A stretch of 64,000 bases of DNA from Lujinxingiaceae bacterium (GTDB lineage: Bacteria > Myxococcota_A > Bradymonadia > Bradymonadales > Bradymonadaceae). The stretch covers positions 62,001-126,000 of the forward strand of contig JACCWM010000201.1 of NCBI GenBank assembly GCA_013697635.1, read 5' to 3'. The translations under genes were made by a program, and so were the position numbers. Position 1 is the first letter of the stretch. Every line of letters begins with the position of its first letter. Below the pieces are notes generated by a model. It did not search any database. It was not told where the DNA came from and saw only the letters and a program-made list of their open reading frames with translations. Below are positions 24,981-33,534 of the stretch, in pieces.

Positions 24981-26651
24981 GTGGAGCCAAAACCCAGCGT
25001 CAACATCGCCTCGGCGCTCACGCGCATGGCCCTCAAGATGCCCGAGGCGCCGGCCATCTTGTTTCCGCTTGGCCGAGACGCCAGCGGCAAGCAGCGCTAC
25101 GAGACGACGAGCTACAAGGCGCTCGACGAGGAGAGCGATTGCATCGCCGCCGGGCTGATCGCCTCGGGTATCGGGCCGGGCACGCGCGCGACACTGATGG
25201 TCAAGCCGAGCACGGAGTTCTTTGCGTTGACCTTTGCGCTCTTCAAGGCGGGCATCGTGCCCGTGCTCGTCGATCCGGGCATCGGGATCAAGAGCCTCAA
25301 CGTGTGTTTGGACGAGGCCGAGCCGCAGGCGTTCATCGGGATCACCTCGGCCCACGTTGCGCGCAGCGTGCTGGGCTGGGGCAAGCGCAGCATTCGCACC
25401 AACGTGACGGTGGGCCGCCGGCTGTTCTGGGGCGGGCTGACGCTGGAGGCCGTCAAGCAGGCCGGGCGCGAGGTCAAGGACTTTCAGGCGCCGGGCGTGC
25501 AGGCCGACGATATCGCCGCGATCATCTTTACCAGCGGGAGCACGGGCGTTCCCAAGGGCGCGATCTACACCCACGGCAACTTCATGGCTCAGGTCGAGTT
25601 CATCGGGCGCACCTACGCCATTGAGCCTGGCGAGGTCGATCTGCCGACCTTCCCCCTCTTTGCGCTCTTCGATCCGGCGCTGGGCATGACGACCATCATC
25701 CCCGAGATGGACGCCACGCGCCCGGCCAACGTCGAGCCGCGCAACATCATCGAGCCCATCCTCGAGTTCGGCGTCACGAACATGTTCGGATCGCCGGCGC
25801 TGTTAAACCGTGTCAGCCGCTACGGTGTCGAGCACGGCGTCAAGCTGCCCACGCTTCGGCGCGTGATCTCGGCCGGCGCGCCCGTGCCGGCCGCCGTGCT
25901 CGAGCGATTTACGGCGATGCTGCCCGAAGACGCGCAGGTCTTCACACCTTATGGCGCCACCGAGTCGCTGCCCGTGGCCTCGATCGGCAGCAACGAGATC
26001 TTGGAGGAGACTCGCCATGCCACGGATCTTGGCAAGGGCGTCTGTATTGGCCGCCCGGTCGAGGGCGTGCGCGTCGAGGTGATCGGCATCGACGACGAGG
26101 CGATCGACGCCTGGTCGGACGCGCTGCGCGTCGAGGTGGGTGTGGTCGGCGAGTTTGTCGTGATGGGCCCGCAGGTCACGACCTCCTATCACAATCGCGA
26201 CGCCTCGACGCGGCTGGCCAAGATCAAGGGCCCCGATGGCCAGACCATGCACCGCATGGGCGATGTGGGCTATTTCGACGAGGCCGGGCGCATGTGGTTT
26301 TGCGGTCGAAAGACCCACCGCGTGATCACGGCCCAGGAGACCATGTTCACGATCCCCTGCGAGGCGATCTTCAACACCCACAAGGCCGTCTACCGCACGG
26401 CGCTCGTCGGCGTCAGCCGGGGCGGCCAGATCAAGCCCGTGCTCTGCGTCGAGCGCGAGGCGACAACCGACGGCCCCGCACCCGGCGACGCCGCGCTTCG
26501 CGCCGAGCTGCTCGCCCTGGGCGCAGCGCATGCGCACACGGCGAGCATCGCCGACGTCTTGTTTCACAAGGCGTTTCCTGTCGATATCCGCCACAACTCG
26601 AAGATATTCAGGGAGAAGTTGGCCGTCTGGGCCGACAAGAAATTGCCATGA
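24981..26651 (+). CDS. oleC: OleC, beta-lactone synthetase (AMP-dependent ligase fold)
   Basis: Adenylate-forming enzyme of 556 aa that turns the beta-hydroxyacid from OleD into a beta-lactone. The AMP-binding P-loop IIFTSGSTGVPKG lies near residues 180-192; TPYGATESLP is the A5 motif and MHRMGDVGYFDEAGRMWF the A7 region. The catalytic hinge is followed by FCGRKTHRV; HNSKIFREKLA near the end is A10-like with its Lys. The start is the GTG at 24981 with GGAG 6 bases upstream; the frame is open further upstream but only as an artefact inside oleB. The stop overlaps oleD (ATGA). Confidence 0.92.
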   Translation: MEPKPSVNIASALTRMALKMPEAPAILFPLGRDASGKQRYETTSYKALDEESDCIAAGLIASGIGPGTRATLMVKPSTEFFALTFALFKAGIVPVLVDPGIGIKSLNVCLDEAEPQAFIGITSAHVARSVLGWGKRSIRTNVTVGRRLFWGGLTLEAVKQAGREVKDFQAPGVQADDIAAIIFTSGSTGVPKGAIYTHGNFMAQVEFIGRTYAIEPGEVDLPTFPLFALFDPALGMTTIIPEMDATRPANVEPRNIIEPILEFGVTNMFGSPALLNRVSRYGVEHGVKLPTLRRVISAGAPVPAAVLERFTAMLPEDAQVFTPYGATESLPVASIGSNEILEETRHATDLGKGVCIGRPVEGVRVEVIGIDDEAIDAWSDALRVEVGVVGEFVVMGPQVTTSYHNRDASTRLAKIKGPDGQTMHRMGDVGYFDEAGRMWFCGRKTHRVITAQETMFTIPCEAIFNTHKAVYRTALVGVSRGGQIKPVLCVEREATTDGPAPGDAALRAELLALGAAHAHTASIADVLFHKAFPVDIRHNSKIFREKLAVWADKKLP

Positions 26652-27643
26652 GAGCTCTGGTCACCGGCGGCGGCGGATTTTTGGGCAAGGCGATCGCAGC
26701 CCAGCTGCTCGCCCGCGGCGACGAGGTGCGTGTCTTCGCCCGCGCCGACTACCCCGAGCTTCGCGAGATGGGCGCCGAGACCGTGCGCGGCGACATCGCC
26801 AACGCCACCGAAGTGGCCGCGGCCGCAGCCGGCTGCGACGTGGTCTTTCACGTCGCGGCCAAGGCCGGCGTCTGGGGCCCCTACGAGGATTTTTACCGCA
26901 CCAACGTCGAGGGCACCCGCGCGGTGATCGCCGCCTGCCTCGAGCACGGCGTCAAACGCCTGGTCTACACCAGCTCGCCAAGCGTCGTCTCCGGCGACCA
27001 CGACCTGCTCGGCGTCGATGAATCGGTGCCCTATCCCACGCACTATATCGCCCACTATCCCAAGACCAAGGCCGAGGCCGAGCGCCTCGTTCGCGCCGCT
27101 AACGGCCCCACGCTCTCCACCGTCTCGCTTCGCCCCCACCTGATCTGGGGCCCCGGCGACAATCACCTCGTGCCCCGCATCGTCGCCCGCGCCCGAAGCG
27201 GCAAGCTGCGAAAGATCGGCGACGGCCGCTACCTCGTCGACTCGGTCTACATCGATAACGCCGCCTTGGCCCACCTGCTCGCTGCCGAGCACCTCACCCC
27301 CGACTCCCCCGTCGCCGGCAAGGTCTATTTCATCTCCCAGGACGAACCCGTCGACGTCGGCGAGCTCATGGACCGCATCATCGCCGCCGCCGGCCTCCCC
27401 CCCGTCACCCGCAGCGTACCCCCCAAGCTCGCCTACTTCGCCGGCTGGCTCAGCGAGAAGCTCTACACAGCCCTCGGCAAGAAAGAAGAGCCCCTGATGA
27501 CCCGCTTCGTCGCCAAGCAGCTCTCCACGGCCCACTATTTCGACATCTCGGCAGCCAAGGCCGACTTCGGCTACGCGCCCACCGTCTCAATCGACGAGGG
27601 CATGGAGCGCCTCGCCGTCTGGCTGCGCACCGCAGCGCCGTAG
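26648..27643 (+). CDS. oleD: OleD, 2-alkyl-3-ketoacid reductase (extended SDR)
   Basis: NAD(P)H-dependent reductase of 331 aa in the 3-beta-HSD/epimerase family that reduces the OleA product. TGGGGFLGKAIA is the cofactor loop, YTSSPSVV gives the catalytic Ser region, and YPKTKAEAE carries the Tyr-x3-Lys pair. Start ATG overlaps the oleC stop by 4 bases, so the pair is translationally coupled. Last gene of the ole operon. Confidence 0.92.
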   Translation: MRALVTGGGGFLGKAIAAQLLARGDEVRVFARADYPELREMGAETVRGDIANATEVAAAAAGCDVVFHVAAKAGVWGPYEDFYRTNVEGTRAVIAACLEHGVKRLVYTSSPSVVSGDHDLLGVDESVPYPTHYIAHYPKTKAEAERLVRAANGPTLSTVSLRPHLIWGPGDNHLVPRIVARARSGKLRKIGDGRYLVDSVYIDNAALAHLLAAEHLTPDSPVAGKVYFISQDEPVDVGELMDRIIAAAGLPPVTRSVPPKLAYFAGWLSEKLYTALGKKEEPLMTRFVAKQLSTAHYFDISAAKADFGYAPTVSIDEGMERLAVWLRTAAP

Positions 27644-27855
27644 GCTCCGCGAGCTCGTCGGCTACGCCGCCTCGAACCGCTTCACCTACGGCTACCAAGG
27701 AAACAAACCACCTCTCTATCGGGAGGCTCTTAACGTATTTGCATGATTTGGCGGATGGGCACCACGAGCCGCGCAAAGCGCGGTGGTTTTCTTCTGTGGT
27801 AGCCGTCGGTGAAGCCGAGCGAGGCGGCGTCAGCCGACGAGGAGGCGGAGCCTAC
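27640..27855. repeat. Long imperfect inverted repeat (about 58-59 bp arms) after the ole operon
   Basis: The left arm at 27640-27697 begins gtaggctccgcgagctcgtc and the right arm at 27797-27855 is its reverse complement at roughly 50 of 58 positions with one indel. The left arm begins one base before the oleD stop codon. About 99 bases lie between the arms and include a terminator. No transposase remains. It resembles a paired extragenic palindromic element. Confidence 0.75.
27769..27793 (+). terminator. Intrinsic terminator after the ole operon
   Basis: The stem ccgcgc-aaa-gcgcgg is followed by tgg and TTTTCTT. It lies between the arms of the long inverted repeat and probably ends ole transcription. 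Confidence 0.6.
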
Positions 27856-27871
27856 GGCGGACGCCGCGCAT

Positions 27872-28228
27872 TTAGAGGATCATCGAGACCAGAAACTGGC
27901 CGGCGGTGCCGATCACGGACATCATCAGGGCGCCGATGAGCGCCCAGCTGAAGCCGTCGATTGAGAGGTGGTCGGTCATCGCGTCGGTGAACTTGAGCAG
28001 GATCGCGTTGATGATCCAGCGCGTGATGAAGGCAAAGAGCCAGGCCAGGCCGAGCGTGGCGATCGTGAAGACGGCGAAGAACAGCCAGCCCAAAAGGAAG
28101 TTCAAGATCCCGAAGACCGCGGCCACCAAAACGGCGCTGCCAAAGTTCTTGACGTGGAAGCCGGGCAAAATGGTCGCGGTCAACCAGACGGCGAACGAGA
28201 GGACGAGCCAGGAGATAAGAAAACTCAT
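27872..28228 (-). CDS. YvlD-like membrane protein (phage holin 4_2 superfamily)
   Basis: Small membrane protein of 118 aa with four helices. FLISWLVLSFAVWLTATILPGFHV, the LGILNFLLGW-like second helix and NAILLKFTD are typical of the YvlD/phage_holin_4_2 family. Most members are chromosomal envelope proteins of unknown role, not holins. The right arm of the ole inverted repeat lies 17 bases beyond its stop codon. Confidence 0.8.
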   Translation of the reverse strand: MSFLISWLVLSFAVWLTATILPGFHVKNFGSAVLVAAVFGILNFLLGWLFFAVFTIATLGLAWLFAFITRWIINAILLKFTDAMTDHLSIDGFSWALIGALMMSVIGTAGQFLVSMIL

Positions 28229-28339
28229 GATACATCTCTCTTGCTTAAGTACTGTTTACGAAAGAATCGATATCGATGAGGCACTGAACAATTGCCCCGT
28301 GCAAGTTAGGGCGGCCTGAGGCATCGTCAAGGCCTTAAC

Positions 28340-28735
28340 TCAGCTCGCCGCGTGCTGCTCGAGGCGGCGGCCGCGCCGGGGTCCGGCCTCGGCCGGCGTG
28401 AGCTGGGTGGTCAGCCCCAGACCAATGAGCGCAAGGCCGACGATCAAGTGGGGAACCCAGACCACGGCGCTAAAGGCGAACAGCCACGGCGAGACGGCGA
28501 GCACGATGCCGAGCACGACGTCGAGGCCAAGATGGCCTTGCATGGGCATCTTGCGCACCACGCCCAGCTCGAAGTCGGTGAACAAGGCCGAGATGATGAT
28601 CGCCGCGCCGATCAGGATCGGCGTCCACTGCGCGGCGCCCCCCGTAGCAAAGCCAAAGATAAACGGCGCTAAGATGAGCACGGCACCGACGAGATAGTCG
28701 AGGATGCCGTGGATACGGGTTGGGATAAAGCGCAT
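28340..28735 (-). CDS. SPW-repeat membrane protein (131 aa)
   Basis: Four hydrophobic segments in two halves: GILDYLVGAVLILAPFIFGF and DVVLGIVLAVSPWLFAF. SPWLFAF carries the Ser-Pro-Trp signature of the SPW family; in the first half the motif is degenerate (APFIFGF). The C-terminus is basic and soluble. Function is unknown. AGGAG lies 7 bases before the ATG. It is 111 bases upstream of the yvlD-like gene on the same strand. Confidence 0.8.
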   Translation of the reverse strand: MRFIPTRIHGILDYLVGAVLILAPFIFGFATGGAAQWTPILIGAAIIISALFTDFELGVVRKMPMQGHLGLDVVLGIVLAVSPWLFAFSAVVWVPHLIVGLALIGLGLTTQLTPAEAGPRRGRRLEQHAAS

Positions 28736-28840
28736 GACGGTACTCCTGACTGCGGTTTCCGAAGCAGCCGACAGCCCTCGCTGGCAGGTGAGAAACTGGC
28801 GACTGCTTTGAAACTAGCGCTGCTCAGGCGTTTGGCAATC

Positions 28841-29479
28841 TCAATACAGCCCCGGACACTGGTCGCCGAGCGAGGCGCAAGCGGCGGGTTCTTCGGTTTC
28901 TTCAAAGAGCACGGCGATCTTTTCGAAGCCCTCCTCGGTGGTCAGGCTCGCGCAGCTCTCGGAGTTGAAGCCAGCCAACTGCGCGCGGTCGAAACTGATC
29001 CGGGCCTCACGGCAGGCGGTCAGCTCGTTGACCGTCGCCGCACAGCTCTCCTGGGCCTCCACGCTGAAGCAATCGTCGGAGACCAGTGGATCTTCGTCGT
29101 CGGCCATGCAGTCGTCGAAGTATCCCTGGCAGGCGGCCGCCTTGCTCGCATCGGTGTCTTCGTCCTCAGCGTCAAACACCGCATTCAAGGCGGCGCTGAC
29201 CAGGCAACTGCTGCGCCCGGAGGGGGTGCTCACATCATAGAGGGCGTCAAATGCAGCGCCGTCGGCGTGGCAAACCGCCGTGGTCTGGGCTTCGCTCAGA
29301 TCTTTGATTAGCATCTCGCCGGTGAACGCGGCGTTGTTGGAGTTGTTGGTGTTGTTGGAGTTGTTGGTGTTGTTGGCCGTCCTGTTGTTCGATCGCACGG
29401 TCGAACCTTCACCACAACCGAAGGCTGAACCCAGCGAGATCACCAGCAAAACGGTCAAGACTCTCTCAAAACCTTTCAT
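28841..29479 (-). CDS. Asn-linker lipoprotein of unknown function (212 aa), copy 1
   Basis: Lipoprotein signal ends at FGCGEG, followed by a linker almost entirely of Asn with Thr/Ser (NNTNNSNN units), then a domain of about 150 residues with six or more Cys: AVCHADG, SSCLV, ACQGYFDDCMAD, DDCFS, QESCAA, TACREA, ending CASLGDQCPGLY. The start is the ATG at 29479 with GGAG 6 bases upstream (the longer form adds MEQE). Paralogue of the gene at 29536-30180, which it follows by 56 bases. Asn linkers of this kind are common in lipoproteins of this bacterial group. Function unknown. Confidence 0.75.
   Translation of the reverse strand: MKGFERVLTVLLVISLGSAFGCGEGSTVRSNNRTANNTNNSNNTNNSNNAAFTGEMLIKDLSEAQTTAVCHADGAAFDALYDVSTPSGRSSCLVSAALNAVFDAEDEDTDASKAAACQGYFDDCMADDEDPLVSDDCFSVEAQESCAATVNELTACREARISFDRAQLAGFNSESCASLTTEEGFEKIAVLFEETEEPAACASLGDQCPGLY
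29333..29376. repeat. 9-bp microsatellite encoding the Asn linker (copy 1)
   Basis: On the plus strand gttgttgga and gttgttggt alternate 4.9 times, an 18-bp period. Read from the minus strand this gives Asn-Asn-Ser/Thr. Such repeats can change copy number by slippage without breaking the frame, so linker length may vary between strains. Confidence 0.85.
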
Positions 29480-29535
29480 TTCCTGCTCCATGTTCACTAC
29501 AAGAAAAAGGCCGGCGTTGCGGCCTTCGCGGGCAC

Positions 29536-30180
29536 TCAATACAGGTCTGGGCACTTTTCGTAGAGCGTCTCGCAGGCGGCGATTTCGTCGCCCTCGTCGA
29601 AGTTCTCGTCGAACTCCAGGTAGCCGTCGGCCGTGGTATCGTCGACGCAGCTCGCGCTGTCGTAGGCGGCCCATCGCGCGCGCTCAGCGCTGATATCGGC
29701 CACGGCGCAAGCCTCGAACTCGGCGATGGTCGCCTCACAGGCAGCCTGGCCCACCGGATCAAAGCAAAACTCCAGGTCTTCGGCTTCATCGGCCACGCAG
29801 TCGTCGTAGATCTCCTGGCAGACGGCCGCTATGGAAGCTTCGTCGTCCTCGACGCCGGCACCAAGCACGGCGTCATAGATGCCGCTGACCTTGCAATAGC
29901 CGCGACCGGCAGGCGTACTTGGGTCGTAGATCGAGGCATAGGCGGCGTTGTCCGCGTCGCAAAGTGCCTGGACCTGAGCCGCGCTCAAATTCTTGATCAA
30001 AGTAGCGCCGGTAACCGGGGTTTCGTTGTTGGTGTTGTTTGCGTTGTTGGTGTTGTTTGAGTTGTTGGCGTTGTTTGAGTTGTTGGCGTTGTTCGCCTTC
30101 GAGCCGTCGTCTCCGCAGCCCACCATCGCTCCCAGCGAAACGACCAGCAATACGGCCAAAACTCTCTTCAAACCTTTCAT
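29536..30180 (-). CDS. Asn-linker lipoprotein of unknown function (214 aa), copy 2
   Basis: Same plan as its downstream neighbour: signal LAVLLVVSLGAMVGC, an Asn-rich linker of about 30 residues with Ala, Ser and Thr, then an acidic Cys-containing domain. Shared blocks are the LSxAQ start (NLSAAQVQALCDADNAA), STPAGRGYC, YDDCVADEAED and the end CETLYEKCPDLY. The start ATG at 30180 has GGAG 6 bases upstream, identical in spacing to copy 1. A tandem duplication is the simplest origin. Function unknown. Confidence 0.75.
   Translation of the reverse strand: MKGLKRVLAVLLVVSLGAMVGCGDDGSKANNANNSNNANNSNNTNNANNTNNETPVTGATLIKNLSAAQVQALCDADNAAYASIYDPSTPAGRGYCKVSGIYDAVLGAGVEDDEASIAAVCQEIYDDCVADEAEDLEFCFDPVGQAACEATIAEFEACAVADISAERARWAAYDSASCVDDTTADGYLEFDENFDEGDEIAACETLYEKCPDLY
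30025..30093. repeat. 9-bp microsatellite encoding the Asn linker (copy 2)
   Basis: About 7.5 units of gttgtt plus a variable triplet (ggt, tgc, tga, ggc). It is more degenerate than in copy 1 but has the same period. Confidence 0.8.
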
Positions 30181-30219
30181 CTCTAGCTCCATGTTCAACG
30201 TTGATTAATGCAATCAGGG

Positions 30220-30276
30220 TCTGGCAATCGGCACCTCGCGCGCAAATCCTAGCGGAGCACGCAGTCGATTGCCAGA
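30220..30276. repeat. 11-bp inverted repeat flanking a 35-base spacer
   Basis: tctggcaatcg at 30220-30230 and its perfect reverse complement at 30266-30276 lie in the 111-base gap after the metallohydrolase gene. A long-armed terminator or RNA structure is possible; there is no T-run. Confidence 0.5.
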
Positions 30277-30291
30277 ACTTGGCTCAAAACC

Positions 30292-33200
30292 TCAGTGGCC
30301 GCCGCATTGCAGGCCGTGCATGATGCGCCCAACCTCCTGGCGCGTCAGCTCGCGATGCTCGATCGGGCTCGCCACCTCGCGCTGGGGCGCCTGGCGCTGG
30401 GGCGGTGGCGTCTGGGATTGGGCCAACAGATGGGGGTTGTTGTAGCCGCCGCCATCGGCGTCGAGATAGACCGGGTTGGAGAAGGCAAACGGGCGAGCCG
30501 CGCGCACCGGCAAGATTGGATACATTGTAGGAGCCTGGGTGCCGCGCACCAAAAATACCGCGTAGGCATCGACCGCGCTCTCCAGCGTTACCGTCAGCGT
30601 CTTGTGGTAGCGACGATGGGTAAGCGAGCCCGTGGCGACCTCGACCAGGTCGTCGGGGCCAAGCTCGAAGCTCCAAGACTCGGTGGGCGCGAGCGGGTCG
30701 GTCTTGTAGACGCCTGGTGCGGTGACGACGTCCTCGGCGTTCATGTAGAGATCGAGGCGGTCGACCTTCATCCATTCGGGCACCTGGATCTCGATCTCGA
30801 ACTGCACGGGCGCGCTGTTGGTGGCGATCGTGTCGCCGATGTGGGCGCGTTCGTTGGCGTCATTGATCGCGACAACGCGAAAAAACGGGCCGTTGGTGCC
30901 AATCGCGCGGTTTTGATTGATCGCCTCGACAAAGGCCGCCGTCTCAAAACTCGCGATCGTGTCTTTGCCCTCGGGCAAGAAGACGAAGGTGCGCGGCACG
31001 CCGCCCATGACATCGCCGTAGTGGCGATGGGTGTCGGTGACGGCCGTACCCGTGGGCGTCATGCCGCGCCCGATCAAGGTCAGCCACCAGCGGCCCACGG
31101 CCCAGAAGCGCTCCAGGCCGTGGCCGTTGAGCAGCTCCATGGCCGTGAAGTCGTCCGACCACAGGCCGGTCTCGCCGGTGTCAGGATCAGCCTCGGCGGC
31201 CACGCGCATGCGCACCGGATCGCCGTAGGTGAGGCCGCGCAGCACGTCGCCCTGGCGCATGAAACTCGAGTCCGGGTGATTGATCTGCACGACCTGCTCG
31301 CCGGGATGGGCGCGCACCCAGTCAAAAATCTGCGACGGTGTCACCGAGGCCTCGGCGCCGTTGCCCCAGTCCAAAGCGCCGCCGCGAAGCGCGCCGGCGT
31401 CGCGCACGACCGGAAAGCCGTTGAAGTGGCCCATATCGCTGGTGGTGATCTCGTTGCCGACGATCGTCACGATCTCGGCGCTTGCGCCAAGCTCGATGAC
31501 GGCCGGGCCGAAGTCGGCGATCACGTCGTGGTCGGTGCTGACGACGACGTCGACGCCCTCGGTCAAGAAAGTGAGGATGCGGTTGGTCTCGGCCACGGCG
31601 CTGTCCGGCGAGGCGATCGCGTGCACGTGGAAGTCGCCGCTGAGCGCGCCGTTGGTGTCGAGCACGCGGGCGATCTCGGCTACGACGTTTGCCGTCGCGC
31701 CTGCGGCGACGGTGATCAGCTGGCCGCCCTCGCTGAGCGCCTGCGGCGGCCAGACCGACCACTCGAGGCCGCGGCTGACCACGATGCGGTAGGTGCCGGC
31801 CGGCAGATCAAAGCTGTGATCGCCGCTCACACCGACCCACTCGATCATCGCGAAGCCCTCGGGCAGGCGGTGAAAGGTCACCTCTTCTTCGCGCGCGGTG
31901 GGCTTGCTCGGGCAGGGGCCCTCGCAGATCACCGAGACGCGCGCCGGCGTCGGATCGCCCGTGGGGGTGCGCACGGAGACGCTGATCGTCGCTGCCTGCA
32001 CGATCGTGAGGTCGGCCACGCTCGTGGTCTGGTCGGCCACCACGGTGGCCTGGGGCGGTGTGCTCGTCGGGCGGCCGACGAGCCTCGCTGATACGGTGTA
32101 GGTATTGGCCGGAACCCGCATGGAGTAGCGGCCATCGGCGCCGCTAATTGCCTGGTTCATCGTGCGGCCCTTGGCGTCGACGGCCGAGACGCGCGCGCCT
32201 TCGACAGCCTGGCCCTGACCATCGCGCACGATGCCCTCAAGCTCGCCCGTGGCCACGCCCTGCACGCCGTAGATCGTGTCGAGCATGGTGGAGAGCGCGC
32301 CGCTGCCGGCGAACACCCAGTGCTCGATCGCGTCGGACTGTCCGGGCTCGAGGTGATAGAGGCCCGGCATACTGGCGAAGCGATTTTTGGGCGAGAGCAG
32401 GGTTTGCACGATGTCGATGCGGCCCAGAAGCGAGGCCGCCACACCGTGCAGGGTCAAATAGGCGCCGGCAATGGGTAGATCGGCCTGCAGGTGGTCAAAG
32501 GGCTTGGGTACATAGGCAAAGCTCGATTCCTCGCCGCGAAACACCAGATACGGCAGCAGATCGGGGTCGGGGTTGGCCAGGCCTTTGTCCTCATAACCAA
32601 AGCCTTTCAGGCTGTTCAGCGGGTTGAAGTAGCCGCCCGTGCCACCGGAGACCACGATGTGGCTTGCGGCGATGTCGAGGCGCTCCTCGCCGTCGTTTCG
32701 CATCGCCGAGAGCACACGCACGCCGGTGTCTCCCGGGCGAAGCACGTAGTAGAGCGTCATGGTCAGGGGCATCAGCGCGTTGGGGCGGATATTGAACTGG
32801 GCGACCAGCGCCGGGTCGATCGCCGCGATCATGGTCGACAGGTTGAGGAAATCCAAAATTTCGGTGCGCCCGGTCACAGCGAGCACCGCGTGGCCCTGGC
32901 TGCCGTCGTGCACCACCTCGAAGCGCTCGGGCTTGAAGGTCTGGTCGGCATTGAGAAAGAGGCAGATCTCCTCCAAAATATCGCCGGCGTTGGCCGCCCC
33001 AAGGTACTGGGCGTCGATCACGTTGCCACCCCACGGACACGCGCTCATCGCACGCCGGTCGGCCTGGATCACAAAGCGCGCGTGCTCGTTTTCGATGATG
33101 TAATCGCCCACGAGGCCTTCGGCACCGGTTCCCGACAGCAAATCCGCCGCATCCGTGACCTGGTAGAGCCGAACGCTGCTGCCCGGATCCGGTGCGCCCT

Positions 33201-33447
33201 CGAGAAAGGGCCCCAGATCAAGGGCTACTGGCGAGCCTGGCACGGGTGGCAATCCAACGTCGCTGACGTCGTCTGGGGTGCCGGTATCGATATCGGGCTC
33301 GTCGACCAGGTCAGGGGCCAGGTCGTCGACCAAAGGTGTATCGTGGCCGACATCGAGCGTGGGCTTGATGGTCGGCTCTGGATCGTCGGAGCAAGCAGGC
33401 GCTAGCAGGCTGATTAAAAGAGCAGCGAGCAGGAGGCGGCGATTCAT
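30292..33447 (-). CDS. Secreted CehA/McbA-type (PHP) metallohydrolase lipoprotein (1051 aa), paralogue 1
   Basis: The lipoprotein signal LLISLLAPACSDD is followed by an Asp/Pro linker. The first half (to about 420) is beta-rich and unassigned. A carboxypeptidase-regulatory-like beta-sandwich follows (LEGIVRDGQGQAVEGARVSA ... SGADGRYSM). The PHP-type domain begins near residue 600: SGDFHVHAI (HxH), VVSTDHDVI, SDMGHFNGF and QINHPDSSF are metal-ligand segments. A C-terminal beta domain ends MHGLQCGGH. Family members (CehA, McbA) hydrolyse phosphoesters or carbamates, but many have unknown substrates. The start at 33447 has GGAG 8 bases upstream. Confidence 0.78.
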   Translation of the reverse strand: MNRRLLLAALLISLLAPACSDDPEPTIKPTLDVGHDTPLVDDLAPDLVDEPDIDTGTPDDVSDVGLPPVPGSPVALDLGPFLEGAPDPGSSVRLYQVTDAADLLSGTGAEGLVGDYIIENEHARFVIQADRRAMSACPWGGNVIDAQYLGAANAGDILEEICLFLNADQTFKPERFEVVHDGSQGHAVLAVTGRTEILDFLNLSTMIAAIDPALVAQFNIRPNALMPLTMTLYYVLRPGDTGVRVLSAMRNDGEERLDIAASHIVVSGGTGGYFNPLNSLKGFGYEDKGLANPDPDLLPYLVFRGEESSFAYVPKPFDHLQADLPIAGAYLTLHGVAASLLGRIDIVQTLLSPKNRFASMPGLYHLEPGQSDAIEHWVFAGSGALSTMLDTIYGVQGVATGELEGIVRDGQGQAVEGARVSAVDAKGRTMNQAISGADGRYSMRVPANTYTVSARLVGRPTSTPPQATVVADQTTSVADLTIVQAATISVSVRTPTGDPTPARVSVICEGPCPSKPTAREEEVTFHRLPEGFAMIEWVGVSGDHSFDLPAGTYRIVVSRGLEWSVWPPQALSEGGQLITVAAGATANVVAEIARVLDTNGALSGDFHVHAIASPDSAVAETNRILTFLTEGVDVVVSTDHDVIADFGPAVIELGASAEIVTIVGNEITTSDMGHFNGFPVVRDAGALRGGALDWGNGAEASVTPSQIFDWVRAHPGEQVVQINHPDSSFMRQGDVLRGLTYGDPVRMRVAAEADPDTGETGLWSDDFTAMELLNGHGLERFWAVGRWWLTLIGRGMTPTGTAVTDTHRHYGDVMGGVPRTFVFLPEGKDTIASFETAAFVEAINQNRAIGTNGPFFRVVAINDANERAHIGDTIATNSAPVQFEIEIQVPEWMKVDRLDLYMNAEDVVTAPGVYKTDPLAPTESWSFELGPDDLVEVATGSLTHRRYHKTLTVTLESAVDAYAVFLVRGTQAPTMYPILPVRAARPFAFSNPVYLDADGGGYNNPHLLAQSQTPPPQRQAPQREVASPIEHRELTRQEVGRIMHGLQCGGH

Positions 33448-33534
33448 CAGATGGGCTCCGAGGATAAGGTTAAAGTCGACGTGGCATCGCATTATCGCGG
33501 TCAAGGCGCCGCGATGCAAGGCGGCGGCCGTTGC

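Noticed and set aside
26294-26647. Extension of the oleD frame upstream of the ATG at 26648
   Set aside because: It overlaps oleC and precedes the cofactor loop by 120 unnatural residues; the ATG overlaps the oleC stop as in coupled genes.
27872-28228. Phage holin, as sign of a prophage
   Set aside because: The YvlD-type family is mostly chromosomal and no phage genes surround it.
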